Positions 17,393 to 25,569 of a stretch of DNA of 64,000 nucleotides are shown piece after piece (within the stretch, counting starts at the first letter, position 1; every line of letters starts with the position of its first letter). The position numbers and the translations under genes were made by a program. Under the pieces are notes generated by a model. It saw only the letters and a program-made list of their open reading frames with translations, did not search any database and was not told the DNA's origin. The DNA comes from Cyanobacterium aponinum PCC 10605. Its GTDB lineage: Bacteria > Cyanobacteriota > Cyanobacteriia > Cyanobacteriales > Cyanobacteriaceae. The stretch covers positions 3,100,001-3,164,000 of the forward strand of contig NC_019776.1 in assembly GCF_000317675.1 (NCBI RefSeq), given 5' to 3'.

Positions 17393-18946
17393 TTAGCAAT
17401 TAACATATCTAGTAGGATAAGCCATACCTTGAGGGAAATAATGTGCGACATTCATACCTATATAATGTTGTTTATCTTGTGCTATTTCTCCTTCAAAACA
17501 ATATCTTTCATTACCATTGGTGATAACTCCTGAAAAATGCCAAGAATGAATGCGGTAAACTTGTTTGACAATTCCTTTATAAACTGCAAAACCATAATCT
17601 GCATTTTCTCGACGCTCTTTTAATACCCAATTTCCTCTTGTAGCGTCATAAAGTTCTTCGGGAGATAAATCAGGCGAATAAGTTTTAGTAATACGAAATA
17701 AAATGGCTGATTCTGTAATATTTAGACGATTAGAAGATAAAGATACATTTTGAGTATTTTGATTGTTATTTGTTGATGCAGTTAATCTATTAAAAGAATT
17801 ATTATTTTTCTCATTTTCAATTATTTCTTGACCTTGATAATAAGCCCATTTTTCGTGATAACCTAGTGCTTGACCAATAACTTTTAATTTTTCTAAGTCT
17901 AAATCAAATTTACTTCTAATTTGATGATAAACCCAAACTCTTTGATAATTTTTTTCTTTTTGTATATTTAATAATCGCTTTAATTCTTCTTCAAAATTTG
18001 AGGGTTTACTATTAATATCTTCTTGATTATTTATTGGATTATTTTCTGCTTTGATTTCAGGTTGATTGACTGAAAATGAATTGTAGATATGTTCTAATTT
18101 TTGATGAACCTGAGTGAGAAAAATAATATCCATTACGGCATATTTTATCTGTTTTTCTGTTAGAGGACGCATTGCCCAATCGCTTCCTTGTTCATTTTCT
18201 TCAATGGTAAAACCACATAAATAGCTCGCTAAGGTTTTTAATTGTCTGTTGGATGTTCCTAATTGTTCTAAAGATAATTTTTGAGATAACTTATAAGTAC
18301 AGAAAATATTTTGAACTTGATTTGTTCCTCCTAAAAACTTTACATCATAAGAAGCATTATGAAAAACTTTTTGGATATTTTCATTAACCATTATTGTTTG
18401 AATAAAGTAGTCTATTAAATGGTTTTTATCTAATAAATCTAAAAGATAAATGGATTCCCCTGTTAAGTCATTAGGGTTAGCGGTTATTTGTAATAGAGAT
18501 AGTCTTTTTTTCGGTTTATCCCAGTCGGCGGTTTCGGTGTCAAGCCAAAGAATAGAATTATTGCTAAGTTGATCAATAGTTTGTTTAATTATTTCTTCAT
18601 CTTCTAAATACTGATATTTGATTACATTTTCTTTTCTTTCGGATTCTTCCTCTATAATTTTTTGTGTTTTTGATTCTGGTAAAGTTGTCAGTATTTCAGA
18701 TTCTTGCTCTTTTTCTTCTATAATTTCTGATGTTTCTGATTCTGACAAGATTGTCGATATTTCAGATTCTTGCTCTATTTTTTTTGATGCTAATTGGGTA
18801 TATATTGCTGATGAAATTCCTGTAATAATACCGATAATTTTTAATGAATTAGACTTAATAAAAAAACCAGTGAGAATGATTAATAAGCTACTAATCAAGC
18901 CAATAATATTAATAGTTGTTTGCGAGTTATTTTTATTTTTAGTCAT
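17393..18946 (-). CDS. Membrane-anchored RNase D-like 3'-5' exonuclease (DEDDy)
   Basis: Residues 14-50 hold two hydrophobic segments. A Glu/Ser-rich linker (55-105) contains two near copies of a 22-residue unit beginning QESEI. The DEDDy exonuclease domain covers about 115-290, with D136/E138 in WLDTETADW, D201 in FHNASYDVKFL, and Y269/D273 in KYAVMDIIFL, so all catalytic residues are present. RNase D enzymes trim RNA 3' ends, but housekeeping RNase D has no membrane anchor. The C-terminal 110 residues (ELYDATRGNWVLKERRE to AYPTRYVNC) form a separate module that I recall from other uncharacterised proteins but cannot name. It is first in the probable group with the unknown protein and the kinase. 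Confidence 0.8.
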   Translation of the reverse strand: MTKNKNNSQTTINIIGLISSLLIILTGFFIKSNSLKIIGIITGISSAIYTQLASKKIEQESEISTILSESETSEIIEEKEQESEILTTLPESKTQKIIEEESERKENVIKYQYLEDEEIIKQTIDQLSNNSILWLDTETADWDKPKKRLSLLQITANPNDLTGESIYLLDLLDKNHLIDYFIQTIMVNENIQKVFHNASYDVKFLGGTNQVQNIFCTYKLSQKLSLEQLGTSNRQLKTLASYLCGFTIEENEQGSDWAMRPLTEKQIKYAVMDIIFLTQVHQKLEHIYNSFSVNQPEIKAENNPINNQEDINSKPSNFEEELKRLLNIQKEKNYQRVWVYHQIRSKFDLDLEKLKVIGQALGYHEKWAYYQGQEIIENEKNNNSFNRLTASTNNNQNTQNVSLSSNRLNITESAILFRITKTYSPDLSPEELYDATRGNWVLKERRENADYGFAVYKGIVKQVYRIHSWHFSGVITNGNERYCFEGEIAQDKQHYIGMNVAHYFPQGMAYPTRYVNC

Positions 18947-19129
18947 GATTATGATGAATTATTTATTGATAATTTAATTTGTTTTTATCTTGTCTATGTA
19001 TTTATCTTGTTAGTTTATTGATTTTATGCAGTAAGGAGAAAGAATATTTTTTGTTAATAAAATGAAATACAATATAGTTTTTTCGAGGGTATAATACAAA
19101 TAAAATAATCATAACACTCAACAGAATTC

Positions 19130-19975
19130 ATGTCCTATAACCCTAGTCAATCAAGGTTAGAGAAAGAATTAGAAGCAATTTGCATTCCCGGTCATCCCGT
19201 CTGGAATAATTGGGGTTATCAAAAAGTACAGGAATATATTGAAACAAAATTAAACGCCTGTGGAAAAGTAGAAAAGCATATTTTTCCTAGCATGGAAATG
19301 GAAGGCTGTAACCTAATCCTTAAACTCGAAGGCAATAATCCCCAATTAGCACCGATTCTCATTGGCGCCCACTATGACGGTGTACCAGATACTGCGGCTG
19401 CAGATGATAACGGCACGGCGGTGGTGGCTTTACTTCAACTGGCGGAAATGTTCGCCCAACAATCTTTAAATCGCTCTCTCTGGTTAGTGGCATTTGATCA
19501 GGAAGAATGGGGCATGAGAGGAAGTAGTGCTTTAGCACGACACTTGAAAGAGCAAAAACAACCTTTGAAGTTAATGATTTCTTTGGAAATGTTAGGTTTT
19601 ACCTGTGAGGTTCAGAATTACCCTCAACCTGAGATGTATCAATTATTTGGTAGTAAGGGAGATTATTTAGCTCTCGTTGCTAATCAGGAAATATACTTAC
19701 TGGTACAGGAGATGAATGAAATTTTTAGTCGTCATCTACCGACAAGGTTTCTCTGTGTGCCTGATAGGGGAGCTAGTTTTCCTGAAATAACATTGAGTGA
19801 TCATTCTCCCTTCTGGGAATGTGGTTATGACGGCTTATTGTTGACCGATACTGCTTTTTTGCGAAACCCTAACTATCATAAATATAGCGATACTATTGAT
19901 AGTCTGGATTTAGACTTTTTTGCCAAAGTGGTGGAAGGATTGATTTTAGTGACAAAACATTTAACACAGAGTTAA
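19130..19975 (+). CDS. M28-family zinc peptidase
   Basis: This is a predicted aminopeptidase of the M28 group. Zinc ligands and catalytic residues are visible: H81 in IGAHYDG, D92 in AADDNGTAV, E125/E126 in DQEEWGMRGSSA, and a late histidine in NPNYHKYSDTID (H250). At 281 residues with no signal peptide it is probably cytoplasmic. Cyanobacterial relatives are annotated as M28 peptidases or glutaminyl-cyclase-like proteins; the two are hard to separate by motif. The ATG at 19130 has no strong Shine-Dalgarno. It opens a run of plus-strand accessory genes. Confidence 0.85.
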   Translation: MSYNPSQSRLEKELEAICIPGHPVWNNWGYQKVQEYIETKLNACGKVEKHIFPSMEMEGCNLILKLEGNNPQLAPILIGAHYDGVPDTAAADDNGTAVVALLQLAEMFAQQSLNRSLWLVAFDQEEWGMRGSSALARHLKEQKQPLKLMISLEMLGFTCEVQNYPQPEMYQLFGSKGDYLALVANQEIYLLVQEMNEIFSRHLPTRFLCVPDRGASFPEITLSDHSPFWECGYDGLLLTDTAFLRNPNYHKYSDTIDSLDLDFFAKVVEGLILVTKHLTQS

Positions 19976-20011
19976 TTAATCGATTTGGCAAGATTGGGAG
20001 AAATTATTTTT

Positions 20012-20070
20012 GCTCATTGTTGCATAAATTATCAGTTTGAATTGGATAAATAAATAGAACCAAAATAACA
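20012..20070 (+). repeat. Upstream repeat, copy 1
   Basis: GCTCATTGTTGCATAAATTATC and the following GGATAAATAAATAGAA align with the segment at 20637-20697. The copy lies 40 bp before the lipoprotein gene. Confidence 0.6.
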
Positions 20071-20109
20071 CACCAATTTAACCATAAAATTACAATCAGG
20101 ACATAAGAT

Positions 20110-20520
20110 ATGCGACGACTCAACTTTTATTTTTCAATTATTCTTCATTCGGGGCTTGTTGCCTGTAGTGGATTAGTGGGCGGAGATCCAATAGTGATAG
20201 AATATTGTACAGAAATAGGTAATAGTAAATCTGTTTGCAGTTGTGCCGCCAAAAAGTTGAAGGCGAATGCCGAAGAAGATGTATATAGCAACTACATTCA
20301 GATTCTTAATAACACGAAGAACCTTTCCGAAGAGCATAATTTTGAGCAAGAAGCAGAGAATGTTGATGATCTTTCTGGGACTATTGGTATTTTGGTAAAA
20401 GGCACTACGCTCATCTTTAGTGCTGGGGAGGAAGCTGGATTAAATTGGATTGAAACACTCGGAACGCTCAGTACGATCGAGCCAATCCTTGAAAATGCTA
20501 TTGTTGCCTGTGGTATGTGA
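20110..20520 (+). CDS. Small predicted lipoprotein of unknown function
   Basis: This 136-residue protein has a short basic and hydrophobic N-terminus (MRRLNFYFSIILHSG) ending in the lipobox LVAC, so C19 is the likely lipidated residue. The mature part has a YC...VCSC cysteine cluster at about 35-47 and a helical remainder ending in another cysteine. I do not recognise the family. Its base composition is noticeably richer in G+C than its neighbours, consistent with acquisition. It shares a related upstream segment with the next gene. Confidence 0.65.
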   Translation: MRRLNFYFSIILHSGLVACSGLVGGDPIVIEYCTEIGNSKSVCSCAAKKLKANAEEDVYSNYIQILNNTKNLSEEHNFEQEAENVDDLSGTIGILVKGTTLIFSAGEEAGLNWIETLGTLSTIEPILENAIVACGM

Positions 20521-20636
20521 CCAATGAACTCTGCCTAGACTAAATTAGATAGTAGTTGAAACAGAATTATAAGTTAACCTAAATATAAGGTTCTTGTAAC
20601 TAAGTGCAACGCAATTTACAAAGATACCATTGTTTC

Positions 20637-20697
20637 GCTCATTCATTGCATAAATTATCAATATAAACTGGATATATCCATAGAAACACAAATTATC
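20637..20697 (+). repeat. Upstream repeat, copy 2
   Basis: GCTCATTCATTGCATAAATT and the following CTGGATATATCCATAGAA align with copy 1 at 20012-20070. The copy ends about 20 bp before the LRV gene. Shared sequence upstream of two adjacent genes suggests a duplicated promoter region or the footprint of an insertion. Confidence 0.6.
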
Positions 20698-20718
20698 ACT
20701 TTATAGCAAAAATAAATT

Positions 20719-22155
20719 ATGACTGATAACAAAAAAGCGACTAAACACTCCACCACCGAAACAAACATAAATGTTGAAGGTTTATCAGAAATTATTTTGG
20801 AATGTTATAAAAAAAATAATAAATTAAAAATAAGAGTTATTTCCGAAGGTTATGATTCAGAATTAAATGTTAGATTTCCTCGTGATTTAAGAGAAGAAGG
20901 GGCATTATATTCAGTAGAAACCATAGAAAAAACAAAAGGGAACTACTATTTAGTCAAAGGAAATATCACTAAAATTGATCAAGACTTAGATTCTGTCATT
21001 GCTAAAAATTCGGACTTAAATAATGAACAAAGTCAAACCATTCTCACAGAAGAAAAAACGTTAAAGGAAACCACGACTCCTCAAGATTTAACCGAATTGG
21101 CAAATGAACGTGCGGAAGCATCTGGGGAAACTACTACTTCTGAAAGGTTAAAAGAATTAGCAAATAAAAGTATTGAATTAGCTTGTCTGGTTGCACAAAA
21201 TCCCCATTGTCCATCGGATTTACTGGCGGAGTTAGCTCATAATGAAGATAGGTTAATTCGTCAGGCAGTAACCAATAATCCCAATACTCCTAAAAATACT
21301 TTATTAAAATTGGGCACTGAATTTCCCGAAGAATTACTAGATAATCCGATCTTTGATTTGTTATTACTAGAAAACCCCAACTTATTAGCTGAGATGCCCA
21401 CTAGCACTCTTAAAAGCATGGTGAAAATAGAAACTGTACCAAACTCCTTTTTAAATTGGGCGGTAAATTATGGTGATGATGAGGTGTTAATCGCTTTATT
21501 GAGCAATCCTCAATTATCCCAAGAAGATTTAGTCCAGCTAACAAAACATAAAAACCCTCAGATTGTAGAAGAAGCGAAACTTCACATTAATTGGAATGAG
21601 GAAATTGAAAATCCAGAAGAATTTATCCGCAAAGCCTTGAGGTACAATAATTTAAGTTCTTATATGTTAAGGGAAGAGTTAGAGTTTTTTGTTAACTATT
21701 TTTTTAAGGAAATGATTTCTTCTCAATGGGGTTATGATCTCTTATTTTCTAATAAGAATCTTCGCATTAGTTTAGCCTCAAATCCCAATACTCCTGTAAG
21801 AGTATTAGAAAAATTAGCTACTGATGATGATAAAGATGTTCGCCGTAGTGTAGCAGAAAATCCCAATACTCCTGTAACCTTATCAAAAAAATTAGGCATT
21901 GATTATATATTTAGAATATCTGAAAAAAGTCGAAGACCAGATTTAGGGTGTTTAGCGGTATTTCTTAGCCCCTATGCAGAAACTTCTCACCTTGCCAAAA
22001 ATTTCCGTTCTACTTCTTGGTTAGAGCGCTGGGCGATCGCTCAAAATCCTAATACCCCTGAGAATACCCTTAGTTATTTAGTCCAAGACGGAAACAGATT
22101 AGTCAGGAGTGCCGCCGAATTAAACATCAAACAAAGACAAAATGGGGGTAAATAA
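20719..22155 (+). CDS. Leucine-rich-repeat-variant (LRV) protein
   Basis: This 478-residue protein carries several copies of the LRV/HEAT-like unit with core NPNTP followed by LxxLAxDxDxxVRxxVAxN. Examples are NPHCPSDLLAELAHNEDRL, NPNTPVRVLEKLATDDDKDV, NPNTPVTLSKKLG and NPNTPENTLSYLVQDGNRLV. Such alpha solenoids serve as protein-binding scaffolds. The first 80 residues form a distinct small domain (INVEGLSEIILECYKKNN to YLVKGNITKID). A low-complexity linker of about 50 residues separates the two. The stop overlaps the next gene, so the two are probably translated together. Confidence 0.8.
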   Translation: MTDNKKATKHSTTETNINVEGLSEIILECYKKNNKLKIRVISEGYDSELNVRFPRDLREEGALYSVETIEKTKGNYYLVKGNITKIDQDLDSVIAKNSDLNNEQSQTILTEEKTLKETTTPQDLTELANERAEASGETTTSERLKELANKSIELACLVAQNPHCPSDLLAELAHNEDRLIRQAVTNNPNTPKNTLLKLGTEFPEELLDNPIFDLLLLENPNLLAEMPTSTLKSMVKIETVPNSFLNWAVNYGDDEVLIALLSNPQLSQEDLVQLTKHKNPQIVEEAKLHINWNEEIENPEEFIRKALRYNNLSSYMLREELEFFVNYFFKEMISSQWGYDLLFSNKNLRISLASNPNTPVRVLEKLATDDDKDVRRSVAENPNTPVTLSKKLGIDYIFRISEKSRRPDLGCLAVFLSPYAETSHLAKNFRSTSWLERWAIAQNPNTPENTLSYLVQDGNRLVRSAAELNIKQRQNGGK

Positions 22156-22750
22156 TATGGCTTATCTTGATGGCTGGAAAGAGTTTTGTTACTGGATAAA
22201 GATGAATCCAGATGCTCCCCTTCCAGATGGTGTTAATCTTTCGGAGTTGTATCGTTTTGCCGCCCGTTATCGCCTTAGTTATTCCTATCAGGGTATTAAT
22301 CTCCAAGATTACCCTGAGCAAAGTGTGGAGGCTTATGGTTGTCTTTTGGGGGTTTTTCTGGCTTACTCTGCTTTTGAACAATTATACAAAGCCGTTGGTT
22401 TAACACAGATAAGGGGAAAACATATTGTTGAGGAATGGGCGATCGAAAATGAATCTATTGCTGAGGAGTTACGCAAGAGCCATAGAGTTATAGATTTTCT
22501 TCATGATAAAGTTGATACAAATGGATTAAAACGGAGAATAATTGAATTTAAACTAGGAAATAATCATAATATTTTGATTTTGGCTCAATCTATTAGACAT
22601 CTAGTGGCTCATGGGGTAATGACGGTTCATGGTGGAAATGTTAACTCGAAAACAAGCATTGGATTTTGCAATATTCTCAAAGAAAATTTGGATAATAAAA
22701 CTCAATATTGCTTTGAAAATTATGTTTTAAATCCGATTATAGTTAAATAA
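22142..22750 (+). CDS. Uncharacterised protein with a HEPN-like RxxxxH motif
   Basis: This predicted all-helical 202-residue protein is not recognised as a named family. Near its end it has SIRHLVAHG (R152 to H157, spacing R-x4-H), the spacing of HEPN-domain RNases and toxins, in a context of long helices. The identification as HEPN is tentative because other helical proteins contain RHxxxH by chance. The ATG at 22142 overlaps the LRV gene by 14 bp; a second ATG at 22157 gives MAYLDGW and is also plausible. The overlap implies a functional link with the LRV scaffold. Confidence 0.6.
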   Translation: MGVNNMAYLDGWKEFCYWIKMNPDAPLPDGVNLSELYRFAARYRLSYSYQGINLQDYPEQSVEAYGCLLGVFLAYSAFEQLYKAVGLTQIRGKHIVEEWAIENESIAEELRKSHRVIDFLHDKVDTNGLKRRIIEFKLGNNHNILILAQSIRHLVAHGVMTVHGGNVNSKTSIGFCNILKENLDNKTQYCFENYVLNPIIVK

Positions 22751-22858
22751 AATCTTTAAATAACTCTGGTAAAAAAGTAATAAGTAATTCACAATCTATA
22801 AAGTGTACTATATTTACTAATAAACATAATTTTAATCACATAATTAAAGTAAATTGCT

Positions 22859-23320
22859 ATGGTTAAAAATGATAATTCATTATGGGAAAATTTAGATAAA
22901 AATACTTGTAAAAATCAAAAAAAATTACTTGATAAAATAAAATCTGAGAGAGAAAAATTAAAAGTTTTATTAGAAAATTTACATGATTCTGGTTATGAAA
23001 TTTCTTTTAAAAATAAGAAGAATAATAAAGATAATGAGAACACTTTAAGAATTAGAAAAATAATTAATAGCGATGAAAAACATTATGGGCTTATTAGTGA
23101 TGAGGTATTAAATAAGAATAAAAATACAAATAATCTTTTTGGCTATTGTTTAGACTTTAAATGTGACTATTGCCCAAATGATTTTCCTTATAATATATTG
23201 GGATTTCCTCAAGATAATGGGTGGTTTATTTACACAAAAAAAGAAAAATCTAAAGTTAGAGAGTATATTATTATTACTTCCATTGACTTAGCACATAAAA
23301 TATTTAATCTATCAAAATAA
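22859..23320 (+). CDS. Uncharacterised protein with a CxxC pair
   Basis: I do not recognise this 153-residue, lysine- and asparagine-rich protein. The N-terminal third is a charged helix (QKKLLDKIKSEREKLKVLLE). The C-terminal half has CDYC in CLDFKCDYCPNDFPY and a beta-rich segment (GWFIYTKKEKSKVREYIIIT). Its codon use is even more AT-rich than its neighbours. It could belong to the surrounding LRV/HEPN/PIN island, but no overlap supports this. Confidence 0.55.
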   Translation: MVKNDNSLWENLDKNTCKNQKKLLDKIKSEREKLKVLLENLHDSGYEISFKNKKNNKDNENTLRIRKIINSDEKHYGLISDEVLNKNKNTNNLFGYCLDFKCDYCPNDFPYNILGFPQDNGWFIYTKKEKSKVREYIIITSIDLAHKIFNLSK

Positions 23321-23409
23321 GTGCGATCATATTTTTTTTCTGAAGGAGTGCGAACCGCAAAGCGGCATCTTCGATGAGCGCATCTTAAAATAATTTTTAC
23401 TTTATAATC

Positions 23410-23868
23410 ATGATTAAAATTTATCTTGATGTCTGCTGTCTAAATCGTCCTTTTGATGATTGGAGTTATGAAAGAAATCGTTTAGAAGGAGAATCTGTAA
23501 CTTCAATTCTTCAACTTTTTAATTCTGAGCAATATAAATTAGTTAGTAGTGAAGTAGTTGAAGTTGAACTTAGAAAAATGAAAAACCTTGATAAATTAAA
23601 ACAAATAAAAAACCTGCTAAAAAAAGCAGACCATACCATAATCTTAAATCAAGAAATTGACGCTCGATCTCAAGAATTAGAAAAACTAGGCTTTGGATTA
23701 TATGATTCTTTTCATATTGCTAGTGCTGAATATGCTATGGTAGATGTGCTATTAACAACCGATGATAGATTACTCAAAAAAGCATTAAAATACCAGGATT
23801 TATTAAAAGTTAAATTGGACAATCCAGTTATTTGGTTAATGAATAATATTTTATTAAAAGGAGATTAA
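23410..23868 (+). CDS. PIN-domain toxin (VapC-like RNase)
   Basis: This 152-residue PIN-domain protein is a probable metal-dependent RNase toxin. The catalytic acids are visible: D7 in IKIYLDVCCLNRPFDD, E48 in SSEVVEVEL, D99 in GLYDSFHIASAEY and D118 in TTDDRLL. The next gene begins 3 bp after the stop and is probably its antitoxin, giving a toxin-first order that is the reverse of most VapBC loci. The LDVCCLNRP variant is common in cyanobacterial PIN proteins. Toxicity has not been inferred beyond the family. Confidence 0.85.
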   Translation: MIKIYLDVCCLNRPFDDWSYERNRLEGESVTSILQLFNSEQYKLVSSEVVEVELRKMKNLDKLKQIKNLLKKADHTIILNQEIDARSQELEKLGFGLYDSFHIASAEYAMVDVLLTTDDRLLKKALKYQDLLKVKLDNPVIWLMNNILLKGD

Positions 23869-23871
23869 AAA

Positions 23872-24075
23872 ATGATTCCAACTGAATTAAAACAAAAAGG
23901 TTATCAAGTATTAGTAAAAGAATTAGGACAAGTTGACACCATTCGTTTTTTACAAGAAATGGGTTGGGGAAATGGTGATTATACAAAAGAGCGTCAAGAT
24001 ACATTAAAAAATACTACTAGAGCAGAATTTTGGTGTGAAATTGAAGAAATGAGAAAAGAACAAAAACCAACATAA
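23872..24075 (+). CDS. Small partner of the PIN toxin (putative antitoxin)
   Basis: This 67-residue protein is encoded 3 bp after the PIN gene, with its Shine-Dalgarno AAGGAGATT inside the end of that gene, so translational coupling is likely. It has the look of a small cyanobacterial family found beside PIN genes (KGYQVLVKELGQVDTIRFLQ, then MGWGNGDYTKER). No DNA-binding fold is evident. The antitoxin role is inferred from position and size. Confidence 0.65.
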   Translation: MIPTELKQKGYQVLVKELGQVDTIRFLQEMGWGNGDYTKERQDTLKNTTRAEFWCEIEEMRKEQKPT

Positions 24076-24528
24076 TTTATATTAAATTAATAGAGTGCGA
24101 TCAATTAGTTATAGAAATCCTAAATCATTCATGAGAAACTTAAAATAAGTTCCCCCTTTGTTTAAACAGGGTGTTTTCATTCTCAAAAATGTTAATTTCT
24201 GAAACTAATAAATACTGCTATATACAGAGCTTTTTAACTATTAATTAATCAATTATAAAAAAAAATAATATTTTTCAGCCAAATTGGGTTAAATTTATTT
24301 AACGAGAGCTATTAGCAATGAAATTGATTTCATTGCGGGGTAAGGGTTTCATCCCATAACTCGCTTTGCAATAAATTGACAAAGCTAATAGATAACGTTC
24401 AATGAATTGAACTAATAAAATATAATTTTACGCCGACTTTGTTTAAGGGGGGTTAGGGGGGATCAAATTCAACACTTAATATAGGTTAACAACCAAAAAA
24501 CTTGTTCACTATTCACTAACAAATATTA
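24076..24528. other. Intergenic region with palindromic elements
   Basis: I see no gene in this 453-bp spacer. It contains a weak terminator-like hairpin CCCT...AGGG around 24151-24170, a structured element at 24309-24391, a further palindrome GTTCAAT-GA-ATTGAAC at 24397-24412, and G-rich GGGGGGTTAGGGGGG at about 24446-24460. The promoter for the MoxR gene must lie near its end. Confidence 0.6.
24309..24391. mobile_element. Small MITE-like element with inverted ends
   Basis: The 83-bp segment is bounded by CTATTAGC (24309-24316) and its complement GCTAATAG (24384-24391). It contains a perfect hairpin, CAATGAAAT-TG-ATTTCATTG, at 24316-24335. It has no coding capacity. It could be a non-autonomous transposon remnant or a structured RNA element. 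Confidence 0.4.
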
Positions 24529-25551
24529 ATGACACCTGCTAACCTCCAAAAATATTTAAACAAACTGGTTAAAAACCAATTACACATTAGTACGATGATT
24601 TGGGGTGCACCCGGTATAGGTAAATCCAGTATTGTTGCCCAAGTCGCCCAAGAAAATAATCTCGATTTTATCGATTTACGGTTGTCTCAACTTGCCCCCA
24701 CTGATTTAAGAGGTTTACCCGTAGCAGTGGCAGGAAGAAGTAAAAAACAAGGTATTTCCACATGGTATCCCCCCGATTTTTTACCCCAAGATGGTAAGGG
24801 TATTCTCTTTTTAGATGAGTTAAATATGGCACCGCCTACCATGCAGGGAGTGGCACAACAGTTAATTTTAGATCGGAAAGTAGGGGCTTATGAAGTGCCT
24901 GAAGGGTGGTTTATTTGGGCGGCAGGTAATCGTAAAGAAGATAGAGCGAGTATATTTGAAATGCCCTCTCCTTTAGCTAATCGTTTTCTACATTTGGAGG
25001 TAACTGTTGATTTTGATAGTTTTAAAGCCTACGCCCTGACAAATAACTTTCATGAACAAATTATCGCTTTTCTCAGTTACCGTAGCGAATTATTACATAA
25101 ACTAGATATTCAAAGTCATGCTTGGGCTTCTCCTCGCACATGGGAAATGGCGAGTAAGTTACACTCTAATCAAATAGATATTACTCCTGCGGTGGGAGAG
25201 GGTGCAAGTGCGGAGTTTAATGCTTTTGTGGCGTTATATCAAAATTTACCTGATATTGACGGGATTTTAAAGGGTAAAGGAGAAAAAATCGACTTTCCCA
25301 CCGAAGCATCTACCCGTTACGCTACTGCCATCGCCCTTGCTATTAGGGGGAAAAATGCCGATGAAGCGTTAAATAGTTTTCGCTGGTTGATTGATAAGGC
25401 AGGTAATGAATGGATACAGTTATTTGCTGTGGATTTAATGAGAATAATGAGGGAAAAAGGACAATTAGGGGCTTTAAGTAAGCTAATAAAAACGGAAAAA
25501 CAATTACAAACTTTTTTCAAGGATTTTCAAAATATTATCGGTATTCTCTAA
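24529..25551 (+). CDS. MoxR-type AAA+ ATPase
   Basis: This AAA+ ATPase of the MoxR class has Walker A GAPGIGKS (26-33), Walker B ILFLDELNMA (91-100), and the sensor-1 region AAGNRKED. MoxR proteins usually remodel or activate a partner containing a VWA domain, and such a gene begins 18 bp downstream. At 340 residues the protein is a single AAA+ module with a lid domain. No membrane segment is seen, so the pair is probably cytoplasmic. The substrate is unknown. Confidence 0.9.
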   Translation: MTPANLQKYLNKLVKNQLHISTMIWGAPGIGKSSIVAQVAQENNLDFIDLRLSQLAPTDLRGLPVAVAGRSKKQGISTWYPPDFLPQDGKGILFLDELNMAPPTMQGVAQQLILDRKVGAYEVPEGWFIWAAGNRKEDRASIFEMPSPLANRFLHLEVTVDFDSFKAYALTNNFHEQIIAFLSYRSELLHKLDIQSHAWASPRTWEMASKLHSNQIDITPAVGEGASAEFNAFVALYQNLPDIDGILKGKGEKIDFPTEASTRYATAIALAIRGKNADEALNSFRWLIDKAGNEWIQLFAVDLMRIMREKGQLGALSKLIKTEKQLQTFFKDFQNIIGIL

Positions 25552-25569
25552 TTTTTAGTTGTATCTATT

